Of a DNA stretch of 64,000 nucleotides, positions 7,663 through 17,485 are shown piece by piece. The position numbers and the translations under genes were made by a program. The notes under the pieces were generated by a model that was not told where the DNA came from, made no database searches, and was given only the letters and a program-made list of their open reading frames with translations. The DNA is from Kiritimatiellota bacterium (GTDB taxonomy: Bacteria > Verrucomicrobiota > Kiritimatiellia > JAAZAB01): NCBI GenBank assembly GCA_026398415.1, contig JAPLSY010000020.1, forward strand, positions 62,001-126,000. Direction: 5' to 3'. Within the stretch, counting starts at the first letter, position 1. The number at the start of each line of letters is the position of its first letter.

Positions 7663-9123
7663 TCAGCCCAATGTCTGCTTGATCAAATGCGCCAGGGCGG
7701 GGCCGATGCCATGGAAATCGGCAATAGCCGATTCGGGGGCGCGGGTCAGGCGGGCGACGGAGCCGAAATGGCGCAGGAGCGCCTGCTTGCGGGTGGCGCC
7801 AATACCGGGGATATCGTCCAGCCGGGATTCCCGGATGCGCCGCTCGCGCAGTTTCCGGTGATAAGTCAACGCAAACCGATGCGCCTCGTCCCGCAGGCGC
7901 TGCAGCACTTTCAGCGCGGACGAATCGGCGGTCAACGCCAGTATCCGCCGGTCAAAGAAAATTTTTTCAAAACGCTTGGCAAGTCCGGCCACGGGAATAT
8001 CCGATAGACCCAAGTCAGCCAGCTCTGCTTTAGCGGCGCGCAGTTGGATAAGTCCGCCATCCACGAGCACGAGGTCCGGAGGGCGCGGCGCGAGTGCGCC
8101 TTCCTGCTTTAACCGCGTAAACCGGCGGCGGATGACTTCGGCCAGCATGCGGGCATCGTCGGCAGTCTGCAGGGTCTTGATCCGGAACCGGCGGTACCGC
8201 GCGGGCTTCGGAATGCCTTCCACCGCCGCAACCAGACTGCCGACGGCCAGTGTGCCGGAGATGTTGGAAATGTCGTAGGCTTCAATCAAGCGCGGCGGCC
8301 GGCTAAGCCCCAGCGTTTTGCCAAGAGAGCGTATGCCCGCCCGGCCGGTGTCAGCCTCCTGACCGGCAGAGCGGCCAATATGGGCATGCTGTTTGACCGC
8401 CATGCGCAGGAGGTGCAAGGTATCGCGCAAGGCGGCGGCTTTTTCAAAGTTCAGTGCCTGAGCCGCCGCTTCCATGATCGTTTGCATTTCCTTGAGCACG
8501 GCGGGCCGTTCGCCGCCCAGGAAGGCACAGGCTTCCGCAACCCGCCGGCGGTATTCATCCGGCGTTGTTTTCCCGATACAGGGCGCGGCACAGAACCGGA
8601 CGATATCGTTAATGCAGTGCGTATGGTGGCTCACTCCGGGTATGAGCGTTGCGCATTTACGCAGGCCATAATGTTTTTCCACGAATTCCAGTGCCGCGCG
8701 CGCCGCGGCCGAGGAGGTGTAGGGGCCGAAATAGGCGGCGCCGTCGTTGCGTTGAAAACGGCACAGCCGGATGCGCGGGAACGGCTGGTTGCGGTCGATG
8801 CGCAGGAGCGGAAAACGTTTGTCGTCCTTGAAGAGCGTGTTGTAGCGCGGCCGGTAATCCTTGATCAGTTTGCCTTCGGTCAGGATGGCATCCGCCTCGC
8901 TGCGCAGGACAATGATATCCAGGTCGGCAATGCTTTTGACCAGGCCCCGGATCTTGGGGTCGGAGCGGTTGAGCGTGGCGCGGTGAAAATATGACCGGAC
9001 CCGGTGGCGCAGGGAAGCGGCCTTGCCGACGTAGATAATCCGGCCGTGCCGGTCGCGCATCAGGTAGCAGCCCGGCTTGTCTGGCAATTCCCGCAGTTTG
9101 CGTTTAATGAGGGTGGGGAACAT
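7663..9123 (-). CDS. uvrC: UvrC, excinuclease ABC subunit C (compact form)
   Basis: 486 residues from the ATG at 9123, beginning MFPTLIKRKLRELPDKPGCY. A GIY-YIG nuclease domain (YLMRDRHGRIIYVGKA, about 20-35) makes the 3' incision. Cysteines 158, 170, 178 and 182 match the spacing of the iron-sulfur ligands reported in UvrC. A UVR motif for UvrB binding lies near 205-240, an RNase H-like domain for the 5' incision starts at about 280 (IEAYDISNISG; DDARMLAEVIRRR), and a helix-hairpin-helix pair (DIPGIGATRKQALL...FHGIGPALA) ends the protein. UvrC is usually about 600 residues; here the domain between UVR and RNase H is reduced to a linker of about 35. The reading frame remains open upstream to 9681, but this part overlaps murJ antisense-like and has no family resemblance. 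The start lies 29 bp after murJ. Confidence 0.93.
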   Translation of the reverse strand: MFPTLIKRKLRELPDKPGCYLMRDRHGRIIYVGKAASLRHRVRSYFHRATLNRSDPKIRGLVKSIADLDIIVLRSEADAILTEGKLIKDYRPRYNTLFKDDKRFPLLRIDRNQPFPRIRLCRFQRNDGAAYFGPYTSSAAARAALEFVEKHYGLRKCATLIPGVSHHTHCINDIVRFCAAPCIGKTTPDEYRRRVAEACAFLGGERPAVLKEMQTIMEAAAQALNFEKAAALRDTLHLLRMAVKQHAHIGRSAGQEADTGRAGIRSLGKTLGLSRPPRLIEAYDISNISGTLAVGSLVAAVEGIPKPARYRRFRIKTLQTADDARMLAEVIRRRFTRLKQEGALAPRPPDLVLVDGGLIQLRAAKAELADLGLSDIPVAGLAKRFEKIFFDRRILALTADSSALKVLQRLRDEAHRFALTYHRKLRERRIRESRLDDIPGIGATRKQALLRHFGSVARLTRAPESAIADFHGIGPALAHLIKQTLG

Positions 9124-9152
9124 GACTGTAAATCCAGACGACAGACGACGGA

Positions 9153-10751
9153 CTACAGACGACGGGCTACAGATGACGGACGTCGCAACGCCGCCCAGAA
9201 CTCGCCCAATTCGGAACATCGGCAGGCGGCCGCGGCCACGCCATAAACCAGGACTGCGGCGGCCACACTGAGTCCGAGCGGCACAAGTTGCCGAAGCATT
9301 CCATGCCGGGTGCTCAGCCAGGTCCCGGCTTCCGGAGAACCGGGTTGGAGGGCATGATATACCCAAAGCGCCGCCAGCGCCATGGCGGCGGCGGCCACCG
9401 TCATCCGGAGCACGGCGCCGAAAATGTTGCGCCAGCCGGGCGAGCCGATGCGCCGGTGCACGAGGACACCCATGATCACGACCTGGACAGTCGAGGAAAG
9501 CACCGTGGCCAGCGCGATGCCGGCGTGTTTCATCGGCCACATGAGAATCAGCATCAGCGCCACGTTCAGCGCGGTGCAGGCTAGGCCGATTCTCATCGGT
9601 GTGTTCATGTCCTGCTGGGCGTAAAAGACCGGGATCAGCACTTTCAGCAGGCTGAACACGACCAGGCCGGGCGCATAACACTGAACGGCCAGCGTGGTCA
9701 TATCGGTGGAAAGGGCGGAAAAAGCGCCGCGTTCATACACCAGCCGCACAATGGGTTTGGCCAGCACGAACATTCCCACGGCAACCGGCAGCATGATAAA
9801 CATCAGCTGACGCAGCGCATGGTTTAACGTGTCACGGATAAGATCAGTCCGTCCCTGCGTCATGTGACCGGAAAAAGTCGGCAACAGGATAGTGCCCAGC
9901 GCCGTGGCAAAAATACCCAGGGGCAGATAAATCAGGCGCTCGGCATAATACAGATAAGAAGGACTCCCCGGTCCGATCAGGACGGCGACAATCGAATTGA
10001 GTTGCACATTCACCTGCGTGACGCCGACCCCGATGATGGTAGCCCCCATTAATTGCCAAACGCGCCGTACACGCGGATCCCGCCAGTCCGTCGAAAGGCG
10101 TACGCGGAAACCGTACCGGGCCAACAGGGGCAACTGCATGACGACCTGGATGATGCCGGCGACGACAACGCTCCAGGCTACCGCCTTAATGCGCCAGTCC
10201 CCTGAGGCCGGCAAGAAGGGGCAGACGAGAAACAGAGCGGCGATCATGACGATGTTCATGGCCACGGGGGTGGCCGCCGGGAGCACGAAGCGCCGCAGCG
10301 AATTGAGGATCGCCGAGAAGAATGCCGTGAGGCAAATGAAGAACATATAAGGCAACATGATCCGCAGGAGATCGAGGATCAATGCGATCCGCGGGCTGAG
10401 GGGCAGGATCACGAGCGCCAGGGAAGCCAGCAGAATCCCCGTGGCCACGAGCGCGGCCAGGGTCAAGCTCAGGAACGAGAACATGTTGGCGGCAAACGGC
10501 CAGACTTTTTCGCGGCCCTGTTTTTCCAGGGTTTCGGTGAAAACCGGCACAAAGGCTGAAGATAGAGCCCCTTCGCCGAACAAACTGCGGAAGAGGTTGG
10601 GAATTCGGAAGGCCACGACGAAGGCATCCATGGCGAGCGAACTGCCAAAAAAAGCCGCCATGGCTATTTCACGGACCAGGCCGAAGGCGCGACTGAGCAA
10701 AATGAAAAAACCGACTACACCGGCCGAGCGTATAATCTTTTTCTTGTCCAA
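9153..10751 (-). CDS. murJ: MurJ/MviN lipid II flippase
   Basis: 532 residues and strongly hydrophobic along its whole length, as expected for a protein with 13-14 membrane helices. The N-terminus is typical: SAGVVGFFILLSRAFGLVRE, then FRIPNLFRSLFGEGALSSAFVPVF. MurJ moves the peptidoglycan precursor lipid II across the inner membrane. The start codon is TTG at 10749-10751, preceded by AGGAG about nine bases upstream. The gene is followed after 29 bp by uvrC on the same strand. Confidence 0.95.
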   Translation of the reverse strand: MDKKKIIRSAGVVGFFILLSRAFGLVREIAMAAFFGSSLAMDAFVVAFRIPNLFRSLFGEGALSSAFVPVFTETLEKQGREKVWPFAANMFSFLSLTLAALVATGILLASLALVILPLSPRIALILDLLRIMLPYMFFICLTAFFSAILNSLRRFVLPAATPVAMNIVMIAALFLVCPFLPASGDWRIKAVAWSVVVAGIIQVVMQLPLLARYGFRVRLSTDWRDPRVRRVWQLMGATIIGVGVTQVNVQLNSIVAVLIGPGSPSYLYYAERLIYLPLGIFATALGTILLPTFSGHMTQGRTDLIRDTLNHALRQLMFIMLPVAVGMFVLAKPIVRLVYERGAFSALSTDMTTLAVQCYAPGLVVFSLLKVLIPVFYAQQDMNTPMRIGLACTALNVALMLILMWPMKHAGIALATVLSSTVQVVIMGVLVHRRIGSPGWRNIFGAVLRMTVAAAAMALAALWVYHALQPGSPEAGTWLSTRHGMLRQLVPLGLSVAAAVLVYGVAAAACRCSELGEFWAALRRPSSVARRL

Positions 10752-10822
10752 TCTTCACGCTCCTGGAGGTTAGTCCGCATATTTCATGAGTGGATCGTAT
10801 CCCCTCAGTTATGAGGGCCGAT

Positions 10823-10929
10823 TGTCATTCCCGACCCGATGCTACTCTGCGAAGTAAGCCTTTGCTACGAAGCACGAGTCGGGAATCCATAAAAATCAAT
10901 ACTGGATTCCCGCTTTCGCGGGAATGACA
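10823..10929. repeat. Inverted-repeat element with TGTCATTCCCG ends
   Basis: The element is bounded by TGTCATTCCCG (10823-10833) and its reverse complement (10919-10929). Internally it holds two hairpins: CCCGAC...GTCGGG, and GGATTCCCGCTTTCGCGGGAAT. The CCCGCTTTCGCGGGAATGACA word is familiar from dispersed non-coding repeats in many bacteria. It occupies the 227-bp gap between the glycosyltransferase gene and murJ. Confidence 0.6.
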
Positions 10930-10978
10930 GCATTGAAGTTCACAAAACCTATCCATGTGACTAAGGCATTACAGCGGG

Positions 10979-11809
10979 TCAGCCGTTGTTTGCCGGTGCG
11001 GCCGGCGGCGTTTTACCCTCCTCCGCGCTGTGGGCTGACGCTGGCGAAGGTGGTATGACATGGATGTGCTCCCATAACTTGGTGTATTTAAAGAACACAC
11101 CGATGGCGCTCAACATGGCGATAATAAAACCGCTATAGCCATCCAGGAACCCGCGCTTCAGGAAGTAGCCTTTTAAAAACCGAAAAGGGGGCCGGAAAAA
11201 TAAATCAACGCCGGAAAATTTACGCCGCTCTTCATACAGACCGGCTGAAGCAATTGTCGAAAAGCGGTTCATTGTCAGGATTTGATCGGAAATATCCTCA
11301 TAGGTATAATGGTACAGACAGCCTTGCAACCGTTTAATCGGTCCATCCACGATGACGTGGTCGTGCGGTTCGCGTCCGGTGCAGATGCCCTTGTCCTTGC
11401 GGTAGAGGCGCATCTTGATATCGGGCCACCATTCCCCGTGGGTAATCCACCGGCCCAGGAAGAATACCTTGCGCGGGAATTCATAGCCCACGTATTGGCG
11501 GTTACGCCCGCTTTCAAATTCCGCCAGGATTTCGTCGCGCAGCTGAGGCGACATTTCTTCATCGGCATCAATGAACAGAATCCAGGGGTGGCGCGCCATT
11601 TTCTTGATGAGTTCTTTTTGCCCCACATATCCCCGCCATTCGTGCTGGTAGACGCGGTCGGTATATTCCTTGCAGATATCCACCGTGTGGTCTTTGCTGA
11701 AGCTATCCACCACCACGATTTCGTCCACCCATTTCAGACTTTCCAGGCATCGCCGGATGTTGTTTTCCTCGTTGCCGACCGTCAAACAGGCTGAAATTTT
11801 ATCGCGCAT
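10979..11809 (-). CDS. Family 2 glycosyltransferase, WaaE/KdtX-like
   Basis: 276 residues from the ATG at 11809 (MRDKISACLTVGNEENNIRR). The GT-A fold is shown by the N-terminal nucleotide-sugar motif, VDEIVVVDSFSKDHTVDICK, and the DXD-like WILFIDADEEM. The pattern WRGYVGQKELIKKMA matches WaaE-type glucosyltransferases, which add a sugar to the LPS inner core. The frame stays open upstream to 12079, but that part overlaps the heptosyltransferase gene and is not conserved in character. Its neighbours in the same direction, heptosyltransferase and lpxK, support a role in LPS assembly at the cytoplasmic face of the inner membrane. The exact sugar is not determinable. Confidence 0.85.
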   Translation of the reverse strand: MRDKISACLTVGNEENNIRRCLESLKWVDEIVVVDSFSKDHTVDICKEYTDRVYQHEWRGYVGQKELIKKMARHPWILFIDADEEMSPQLRDEILAEFESGRNRQYVGYEFPRKVFFLGRWITHGEWWPDIKMRLYRKDKGICTGREPHDHVIVDGPIKRLQGCLYHYTYEDISDQILTMNRFSTIASAGLYEERRKFSGVDLFFRPPFRFLKGYFLKRGFLDGYSGFIIAMLSAIGVFFKYTKLWEHIHVIPPSPASAHSAEEGKTPPAAPANNG

Positions 11810-11855
11810 GGAATTTATAATATTTCTGATTTGTGATTTTTGATTTCCGATTGAT

Positions 11856-13028
11856 TCAGTCAGCAGGCTGCAATCTTTTTCTGCATTCTTCATTCTGTAT
11901 TCTGCATTTTCCGATAAGCTCCATTGCCGCCTCGGCCACCTGTTCCGGGGTAATGCGGAGCAGACTCGCGCGTGCTTCTGGAGAATCCCGCCGGATATCA
12001 CGGCTCCGGTTTGCACTCTCCTGCATGACCCGCGCGGCCGAGCCCAGCGGGCCGGTCCGGGCCGGATCAGTAATGCCAAATACGGCGGTCACGGGAATGC
12101 CCATCGCTGTGGCCAGGTGCATCCCGCCGCTGTCGTTGGTCAGGGCCAGCCGGCACTGTGCCAGCACGGCCGCCAGTTCCGGCAACGTGGTCCCGCCCGC
12201 CAGGTTTAACGATCCCGGTCCCGCGTCGTGCGCGACGATCGCGCACAACGCGCGTTCCTCCGCCGAACCGATTGCCACTATATTACATTTCAACCGATCT
12301 TTCAACAGCCGACCGGCCGCCGCGAACCGTTCGGCCGGCCAGCGCTTGGCTGGGCCGTAGGTGGCGCCGGGCATCACGGCGATCCAGTCCGACGATTGCC
12401 GGTCCGGCGATTGTAGGTTTGTCCCGGATGCTCCCAGCTGGGCGGATGCGCCCAGCAGAGCTTTGGCTCGCGCCGTAAGCTCCGGTGTCAGCCGCAGGCG
12501 TGGCCTGCCCGCCTGCCCAAGCTCGGCCAGGGAGCTCGGCCAGGGCGCCTCGTTCCCGCGCTCCACGTCCAGGATAGCCATGTATTCAAAGCACTGATGC
12601 TCGCGCTCCGCCCCTTGCCGGGGATGCACCACGTCGGTCAGCATCCAATCGCGCCCGTGGCCGGGCGGACCGATCCGACGCGGCACGCGCGCCAGGAATG
12701 GAACCAGGGCCGAACGGAACGAGTGGGGCAAAACAAACGCCGTCTCTAATTTTTCCGCGCGCGTTGCCCGGACCATAGCCGCCAGGGCCCGGCCGCCCGG
12801 CGGCAACGCCCAGACTTCATCCACGGCAGGGTGCAGGGTCCACAGGGCTTTTAGTTTAGGCTTGACCAGCATGACCAGCCGTGCGGTCGGATGGGCGCGG
12901 CGCCAGGCCTGGATAGCCGGCATGGTCATGATGCTGTCGCCCAGCCAGTTGACACCGACAATCAATGTGGCCGTTCCGGGCGCGCAAGGCATGCGTTCAC
13001 CGGAAGCAGATTCGAGAGATGCACGCAT
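11856..13028 (-). CDS. waaF: LPS heptosyltransferase (WaaF-like, GT9)
   Basis: 390 residues. The N-terminal motif LIVGVNWLGDSIMTMPAIQAW and the downstream LVMLVKPKLKALW are characteristic of GT9 heptosyltransferases; the C-terminal half has the ADP-sugar site with MPGATYGPAKRWPAERFA and LTNDSGGMHLATAMGIP. Heptosyltransferase II adds the second heptose of the LPS inner core. A GGAGG lies seven bases before the ATG at 13028, so the start is well supported. The 5' end overlaps lpxK by 32 bp, suggesting coupling. The extreme C-terminus (after about 370) is not conserved in appearance. Confidence 0.9.
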   Translation of the reverse strand: MRASLESASGERMPCAPGTATLIVGVNWLGDSIMTMPAIQAWRRAHPTARLVMLVKPKLKALWTLHPAVDEVWALPPGGRALAAMVRATRAEKLETAFVLPHSFRSALVPFLARVPRRIGPPGHGRDWMLTDVVHPRQGAEREHQCFEYMAILDVERGNEAPWPSSLAELGQAGRPRLRLTPELTARAKALLGASAQLGASGTNLQSPDRQSSDWIAVMPGATYGPAKRWPAERFAAAGRLLKDRLKCNIVAIGSAEERALCAIVAHDAGPGSLNLAGGTTLPELAAVLAQCRLALTNDSGGMHLATAMGIPVTAVFGITDPARTGPLGSAARVMQESANRSRDIRRDSPEARASLLRITPEQVAEAAMELIGKCRIQNEECRKRLQPAD

Positions 13029-14160
13029 AAAAGTCCTCCACCCCGCTCAGGAGCTCGATTTCCACGCGCAGAAAATAGATCGGCACATCCTGCCGCTCGA
13101 TTTTTGGGAAGCGCACGGCATCCTTTTCCGTTGTGAGGATGACGGATGCCTGTTGTTTTTTGGACTTGTTAATGAGGTCGATGATTTCCTGCTGGGTGTA
13201 GCGGTGGTGATCGGCATAGCGTTTCAAATAGACCAGGATTCCGCCCCGCCGGATGATTTCAGACTCGAAACCTTCCGGGCTGGCAATGCCGGAGATGAGC
13301 GCCACCGACCGAGCGTTCAGAAAATCCAGGGTCTGGCGCTCGCCGGTATAGACGTTTTGCAGGTATTTTGGCCGGTGGGCGCACTCCGAAATTTCAGCCG
13401 TTGGATTCAAAGCCCGCAAGCGGGCCTTGAGCGCATCCGTGTCCTTGCCGGTGGACTTGGTGATAAAAATGAAATTGGCCCGCCGGATATTGCCGATGGA
13501 TTCGCGCAGGAGCCCGCGGGGCAGGCAGTAGCCGTTGCCGAACGGGTTCGTGCAGTCCACGAGTACGATCTCCATGCGGTGCTTCAAGGCGCGGTACTGG
13601 AAGCCATCGTCCAGGATCAGCGTGTCGCAATGCAGTTTGTCGATGGCATAGCGCCCGCTTTTCACGCGGTCCTTATCCACGAGCACGGCCACGTTTCGCA
13701 GGTTGGCGGCCAGCATGTAGGGTTCGTCGCCGCTCATGGCGGAATCCAGCAGGAGCTCTTTGCCGTCGGAGACAACCCGCGGCGCGCGGCGCCGCTCACG
13801 GCCGGTGAGTTGATCCGTAAGGCGTTTCCATAAACTGTGCTCCACCTTTTTATAGCCGCGGCTGAGCACCGCTACCGTGCGGCCCTCTTTCTGGAGCGCG
13901 CGGGCAAATACTTCGACCACCGGGGTTTTGCCGGTCCCGCCCACCGTCAGGTTGCCGATGCTGATCACCTGGCAGCCCAGGGTGTGGTGGCGGAAAATGC
14001 CCTTGTCGAACAGGAAGTGGCGGCAAGCCACCACCGCTCCATAGATGCGCGCCAGATGCTTCAGCACGGCGCGCAGACAATCGGCCCCGCGCCCCGGGCG
14101 CTGACCGTTGATCACGGAGAGAAAATAACGTTCCAGTTTTTCTTTACGGTTGAGTCCCAC
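12997..14160 (-). CDS. lpxK: Tetraacyldisaccharide 4'-kinase, lipid A biosynthesis
   Basis: 387 residues from a GTG at 14158-14160, which has GAAAGGAAG just upstream; an in-frame ATG at 14226 has no such site. The P-loop [12 protein letters not shown] is the LpxK signature, followed by VLSRGYKK, the substrate segment [33 protein letters not shown] and [16 protein letters not shown]. The enzyme phosphorylates the 4' position of the lipid A disaccharide at the inner membrane. It heads a minus-strand series with heptosyltransferase, WaaE-like transferase, murJ and uvrC. Confidence 0.94.
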   Translation of the reverse strand: MGLNRKEKLERYFLSVINGQRPGRGADCLRAVLKHLARIYGAVVACRHFLFDKGIFRHHTLGCQVISIGNLTVGGTGKTPVVEVFARALQKEGRTVAVLSRGYKKVEHSLWKRLTDQLTGRERRRAPRVVSDGKELLLDSAMSGDEPYMLAANLRNVAVLVDKDRVKSGRYAIDKLHCDTLILDDGFQYRALKHRMEIVLVDCTNPFGNGYCLPRGLLRESIGNIRRANFIFITKSTGKDTDALKARLRALNPTAEISECAHRPKYLQNVYTGERQTLDFLNARSVALISGIASPEGFESEIIRRGGILVYLKRYADHHRYTQQEIIDLINKSKKQQASVILTTEKDAVRFPKIERQDVPIYFLRVEIELLSGVEDFYACISRICFR

Positions 14161-14436
14161 AAGCTTCCTTTCCCTTGCCCGCCTGCCCTGACGGCATGGC
14201 GTGGCGCCGGGTGGTATGGAGACCATTCTGCCATCCGCCGTTCGCTTTCGTCAAGCGCTTGATTTCCGGGGGCGCGTGCCTGCCAATCGTTCGACTATAA
14301 ATATACGGCTTGCATTAGGCGCCGGCGATAGGATTAGATGTTGCCGGCAACCAATGGCCAATGGGATTCGGAATGTCAGCGGGGAAGCAGGCTATCTGCG
14401 CGCAGGGTGGGGGACAACATAACGGAGGTAATTACG

Positions 14437-15474
14437 ATGGCAACCGGTAAATTTCAGGAACTTTTGCGAATCAAAAAAGGCGCGGTCCTTGCATTTCAGA
14501 ACGAGAAATCCGCGTGCGTGCTGTGCCCGGACATGGGCGGGCGGGTCTTCGGCGAACTTTGTGGCCATTCCCTGCATCGGATTGACCTGAATGCGGTCCG
14601 CTGCCCGGATCAGCCGTTCGCCAATTTCGGCGGCGGGAACTTCTGGCCCGCCCCGGAGGGCGGCAACTTCGGGTTTAATTATCGAGGCAACGAGTGGTAT
14701 GTCCAACCCTGCATCAATGCCGCGCCGTTCCAGGTTGCTTCCCATGACGATCGCGCGGCCGTCCTGCAGAAGCAGATTACGCTCGTCAATCGCGCCGGAA
14801 TCAGGGTTGAAACCCGCATGCAGCGGGCCTTCCGGCTTGTGCCCAAGCCGCCCATCAGCCTTCAGCGATACAATCTTGAAGGATTCCTTTCGTACCAGAC
14901 GGCCGATACGTTTACCGTGCTGAACAGGGTGCCCGTGGATGCGGCGCTACTTGCCGGCTGGACTCTCGAACAGTTCGAAGGCACCGACCAGACGATCTCG
15001 TTCTGTGCCGTGGTCCATCCGGAGCAAGCCATAAATTTCGATTTTTACGAGCACCCCGGCGCGCGCATCGCGTATGCCCCTCAGGGGTTCACCTACAAAA
15101 CGGATGCCCGGCGCAAGGGCCAGATCGGCATTCGCCAGGTGGCCGGCGCGCGGTTCATAGGGTTTTACGATCTCTCGCGGCGCCTGGTCTGTTTGCGCGA
15201 AAATTGCAGCGTTGCCGGTGGCCTTTACTTCAATATTGCCGATAACGACCAGCCTCAGGGCCCGTTCTCCGCCGCCGATAATTACAGTATTTTCAATTCC
15301 GATGCCGATATGGGCGCTTTCGAGCTGGAAACGATCGGCTCCGCGCAAGTGGAGCAAAAATGGCTGAAAGGTTCCGAACTCGTTTCGCTCACCACGTTTG
15401 CCATCTTCGAAAACGAGCGTGATCTCCAGGGCTTTATTGACGAAATGCTGGGTAAAGTGCCGATGGCGGAGTAG
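14437..15474 (+). CDS. Conserved protein of unknown function, possibly mutarotase-like beta-sandwich
   Basis: 345 residues from the ATG at 14437, which has GGAGGT seven bases upstream. No signal peptide or membrane segment. The sequence is beta-rich with tryptophan, asparagine and glycine-rich turns (FGGGNFWPAPEGGNFGFNY near 67-86; NFDFYEHPGARIAYAPQGF in the second half). This composition recalls the galactose-mutarotase-like beta-sandwich families (DUF4380/DUF6786-type) common in PVC genomes, but I cannot assign a family with certainty. It is transcribed divergently from lpxK and converges with alaS across an inverted-repeat element. Confidence 0.7.
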   Translation: MATGKFQELLRIKKGAVLAFQNEKSACVLCPDMGGRVFGELCGHSLHRIDLNAVRCPDQPFANFGGGNFWPAPEGGNFGFNYRGNEWYVQPCINAAPFQVASHDDRAAVLQKQITLVNRAGIRVETRMQRAFRLVPKPPISLQRYNLEGFLSYQTADTFTVLNRVPVDAALLAGWTLEQFEGTDQTISFCAVVHPEQAINFDFYEHPGARIAYAPQGFTYKTDARRKGQIGIRQVAGARFIGFYDLSRRLVCLRENCSVAGGLYFNIADNDQPQGPFSAADNYSIFNSDADMGAFELETIGSAQVEQKWLKGSELVSLTTFAIFENERDLQGFIDEMLGKVPMAE

Positions 15475-15487
15475 GGTTCGGAGTGTA

Positions 15488-15598
15488 TTTCACACGAAGG
15501 TCACAAGGGTCACAAAGAAAAGTAGGAATGATTGGCACGAAATTGACCTCGGGTTATTCCGCTGTTTTTTCTTTGTGCCTTCGTGTCTTTGTGTGAGC
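15488..15598. repeat. Imperfect long inverted repeat between convergent genes
   Basis: The left arm reads TTTCACACGAAGGTCACAAG and continues GGTCACAAAGAAAA; the right arm (about 15564-15598) reads TTTTTTCTTTGTGCC then TTCGTGTCTTTGTGTGAGC, nearly its reverse complement, with about 45 bases between. It lies between the 3' ends of two converging genes and could act as a bidirectional terminator. A similarly built element is at 39692-39761. Confidence 0.55.
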
Positions 15599-15697
15599 AT
15601 CGCTTTGCCCGTTTCCGGTTTTATCTACTTCTCCGAATATGGTGAGTAGCCGTTGAAGCAAACGCCGAATGAATAACAAGGGGGGGCAGGCGAGTTC

Positions 15698-17485
15698 TTA
15701 CCCCAGCACGGCGCGGATGCGGCGGACGCCGGCACTGGAGGCTTCTTCCTTCTGGATTTTGAAACGGCCAAGCTCGCTGGTATTTTTCACGTGCGGCCCG
15801 CCGCAGACTTCCTTCGAAAAATCACCGATGGAAAACACCTTGACCTGTTCGCCGTATTTGGCCGCGAAAAGGGCCGTGGCGCTCAGCGCCTTAGCTTCTT
15901 CCAGGGTCATCACCTCCATGGTGATTGGCAAGGCTTTCTGAATCTGCTCATTGACCAGCGCCTCCACCCGATTCAGTTCCTCCGGCGTCACTTTTGCGGA
16001 ATGTGAAAAATCGAACCGCAAACGTTCGGCCGTGATATTAGACCCCTTCTGCTTTACGTGCTCACCGAGGACGATCTGCAGACTTTTGTGCAAAAGGTGC
16101 GTGGCCGTGTGCAGGCGCGTGGTGGCCTCCGAGTTGTCGGCCAGTCCGCCCTTGAACATCTTGTCGGCCCCCTGCTTGGACACCTCCTGGTGCTTGGCAA
16201 AGGCCTTGTCAAAGCCCGCTTTATCCACGGAGAGTCCCTGCTCGCGGCAGATTTCTTCCGTGAACTCGACGGGGAACCCGAAGGTGTCGTACAACCGGAA
16301 CGCAACGCGGCCGGCCAGCACGGTCTGGTTGTGTGTCTTGATCTGCGCCAGAACCTTGTCGAGTTCTTCCAGCCCCTGGGTGAGCGTCTTTTCAAACTTT
16401 TCTTCCTCGGTGGCAAGTTCACGCACAATGAGTTCGCGACGGCGTTCCAGCTCCGGGTAGGCTTTGGCATACGTCGCCACGATGCTTTCGGCCACCGCTT
16501 TGGAAAATCCGCCAGGCAGGCCGATCTTCTTGGCGTGCCGCACGGCGCGGCGAATGAGCCGCCGGAGCACATAGCCCTGGCCCAGGTTGCTGGGCGTCAC
16601 GCCCTGCTCGTCGCCCAGGATGAACACGGCGCTGCGCAGGTGATCGGCAATCACGCGGAAAGCGCGGGTGACATTTTCCGATTCAGTAAAGGCTTTGCCC
16701 GAACCGGCCGCCAGGGCCGCGATGATGGGCGCAAAAAGTTCAGTCTCATAGACCGAGCGTTTGCCCTGCAACATGGCGATCGTGCGTTCGACGCCCATGC
16801 CGGTATCCACGTTAAGCTGGCTTAACGGCACGTAGGCGCCGTCGGCCTGCTTGTTATATTGCATGAAGACGTCGTTCCAGATTTCAAAAAACTTGCCGCA
16901 GCCGCAGCCGGGCCGGCAAGATGGTCCGCAGGCGCTCTTGAGCGTATCCACGAACATTTCGGTGTCGGGTCCGCAGGGCCCGGTTTGGCCGGCCGGTCCC
17001 CACCAGTTGTCCGCCCTGGGCAGAAAAAAAATACGCGCCTCCGGGATGCCCAGCTTTTTCCAGGTTTCGAAGGATTCCCGATCCGGCGCCACCTGGTCAT
17101 TGCCCTCGAAAACCGTGACATAGAGATTGGCCGGATCGAATCCGAGATACGCCTTGGAAGTCAGGAACTCGAATGACCAGGCGATGGCCGCTTCCTTGAA
17201 ATAATCGCCCAGCGACCAGTTGCCCAGCATTTCGAAGAACGTCAGGTGGCCGGCGTCGCCGACGGCGTCAATATCGCCCGTCCGGATACATTTTTGGACG
17301 TTGCACAGCCGTTGGCCGGCGGGATGCCGTTCACCCAGCAGGTACGGCACCAGCGGGTGCATCCCGGCGGTCGTGAACAGCACGGTGGGATCGTTTTGCG
17401 GAATGAGCGAACTGCCCGAAATCAGGGTGTGCCCCTGCTTTTGGAAGAACCCCAGGTAGAGCGATTTTAGTTCGTCGGCGGTCAT
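15698..17485 (-). CDS. alaS: Alanyl-tRNA synthetase, short form without C-terminal domain
   Basis: 595 residues, against about 870 for most bacterial enzymes. The class II catalytic core ([20 protein letters not shown], then [32 protein letters not shown] and [10 protein letters not shown]), the tRNA-recognition part and the editing domain (HTATH; CGGPH at 561-565) are all present. The protein stops just after the editing domain, so the C-Ala oligomerisation domain is absent. A cysteine-rich [19 protein letters not shown] segment matches many AlaRS proteins. The ATG overlaps the recA stop by 4 bp (17482-17485), so the two are translationally coupled. No sign of a downstream missing portion: the next 200 bp encode nothing similar. 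Confidence 0.94.
   Translation of the reverse strand: MTADELKSLYLGFFQKQGHTLISGSSLIPQNDPTVLFTTAGMHPLVPYLLGERHPAGQRLCNVQKCIRTGDIDAVGDAGHLTFFEMLGNWSLGDYFKEAAIAWSFEFLTSKAYLGFDPANLYVTVFEGNDQVAPDRESFETWKKLGIPEARIFFLPRADNWWGPAGQTGPCGPDTEMFVDTLKSACGPSCRPGCGCGKFFEIWNDVFMQYNKQADGAYVPLSQLNVDTGMGVERTIAMLQGKRSVYETELFAPIIAALAAGSGKAFTESENVTRAFRVIADHLRSAVFILGDEQGVTPSNLGQGYVLRRLIRRAVRHAKKIGLPGGFSKAVAESIVATYAKAYPELERRRELIVRELATEEEKFEKTLTQGLEELDKVLAQIKTHNQTVLAGRVAFRLYDTFGFPVEFTEEICREQGLSVDKAGFDKAFAKHQEVSKQGADKMFKGGLADNSEATTRLHTATHLLHKSLQIVLGEHVKQKGSNITAERLRFDFSHSAKVTPEELNRVEALVNEQIQKALPITMEVMTLEEAKALSATALFAAKYGEQVKVFSIGDFSKEVCGGPHVKNTSELGRFKIQKEEASSAGVRRIRAVLG

Noticed and set aside
7663-9681. UvrC as a 672-residue protein starting at 9681
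   Set aside because: The first 186 residues overlap murJ, are arginine/proline-rich shadow translation and lack UvrC features; MFPTLIKRKL at 9123 is the natural start.
10979-12079. Glycosyltransferase with an extended N-terminus from 12079
   Set aside because: The extension lies across the heptosyltransferase gene and lacks conserved character; the GT-A fold starts at the ATG at 11809.
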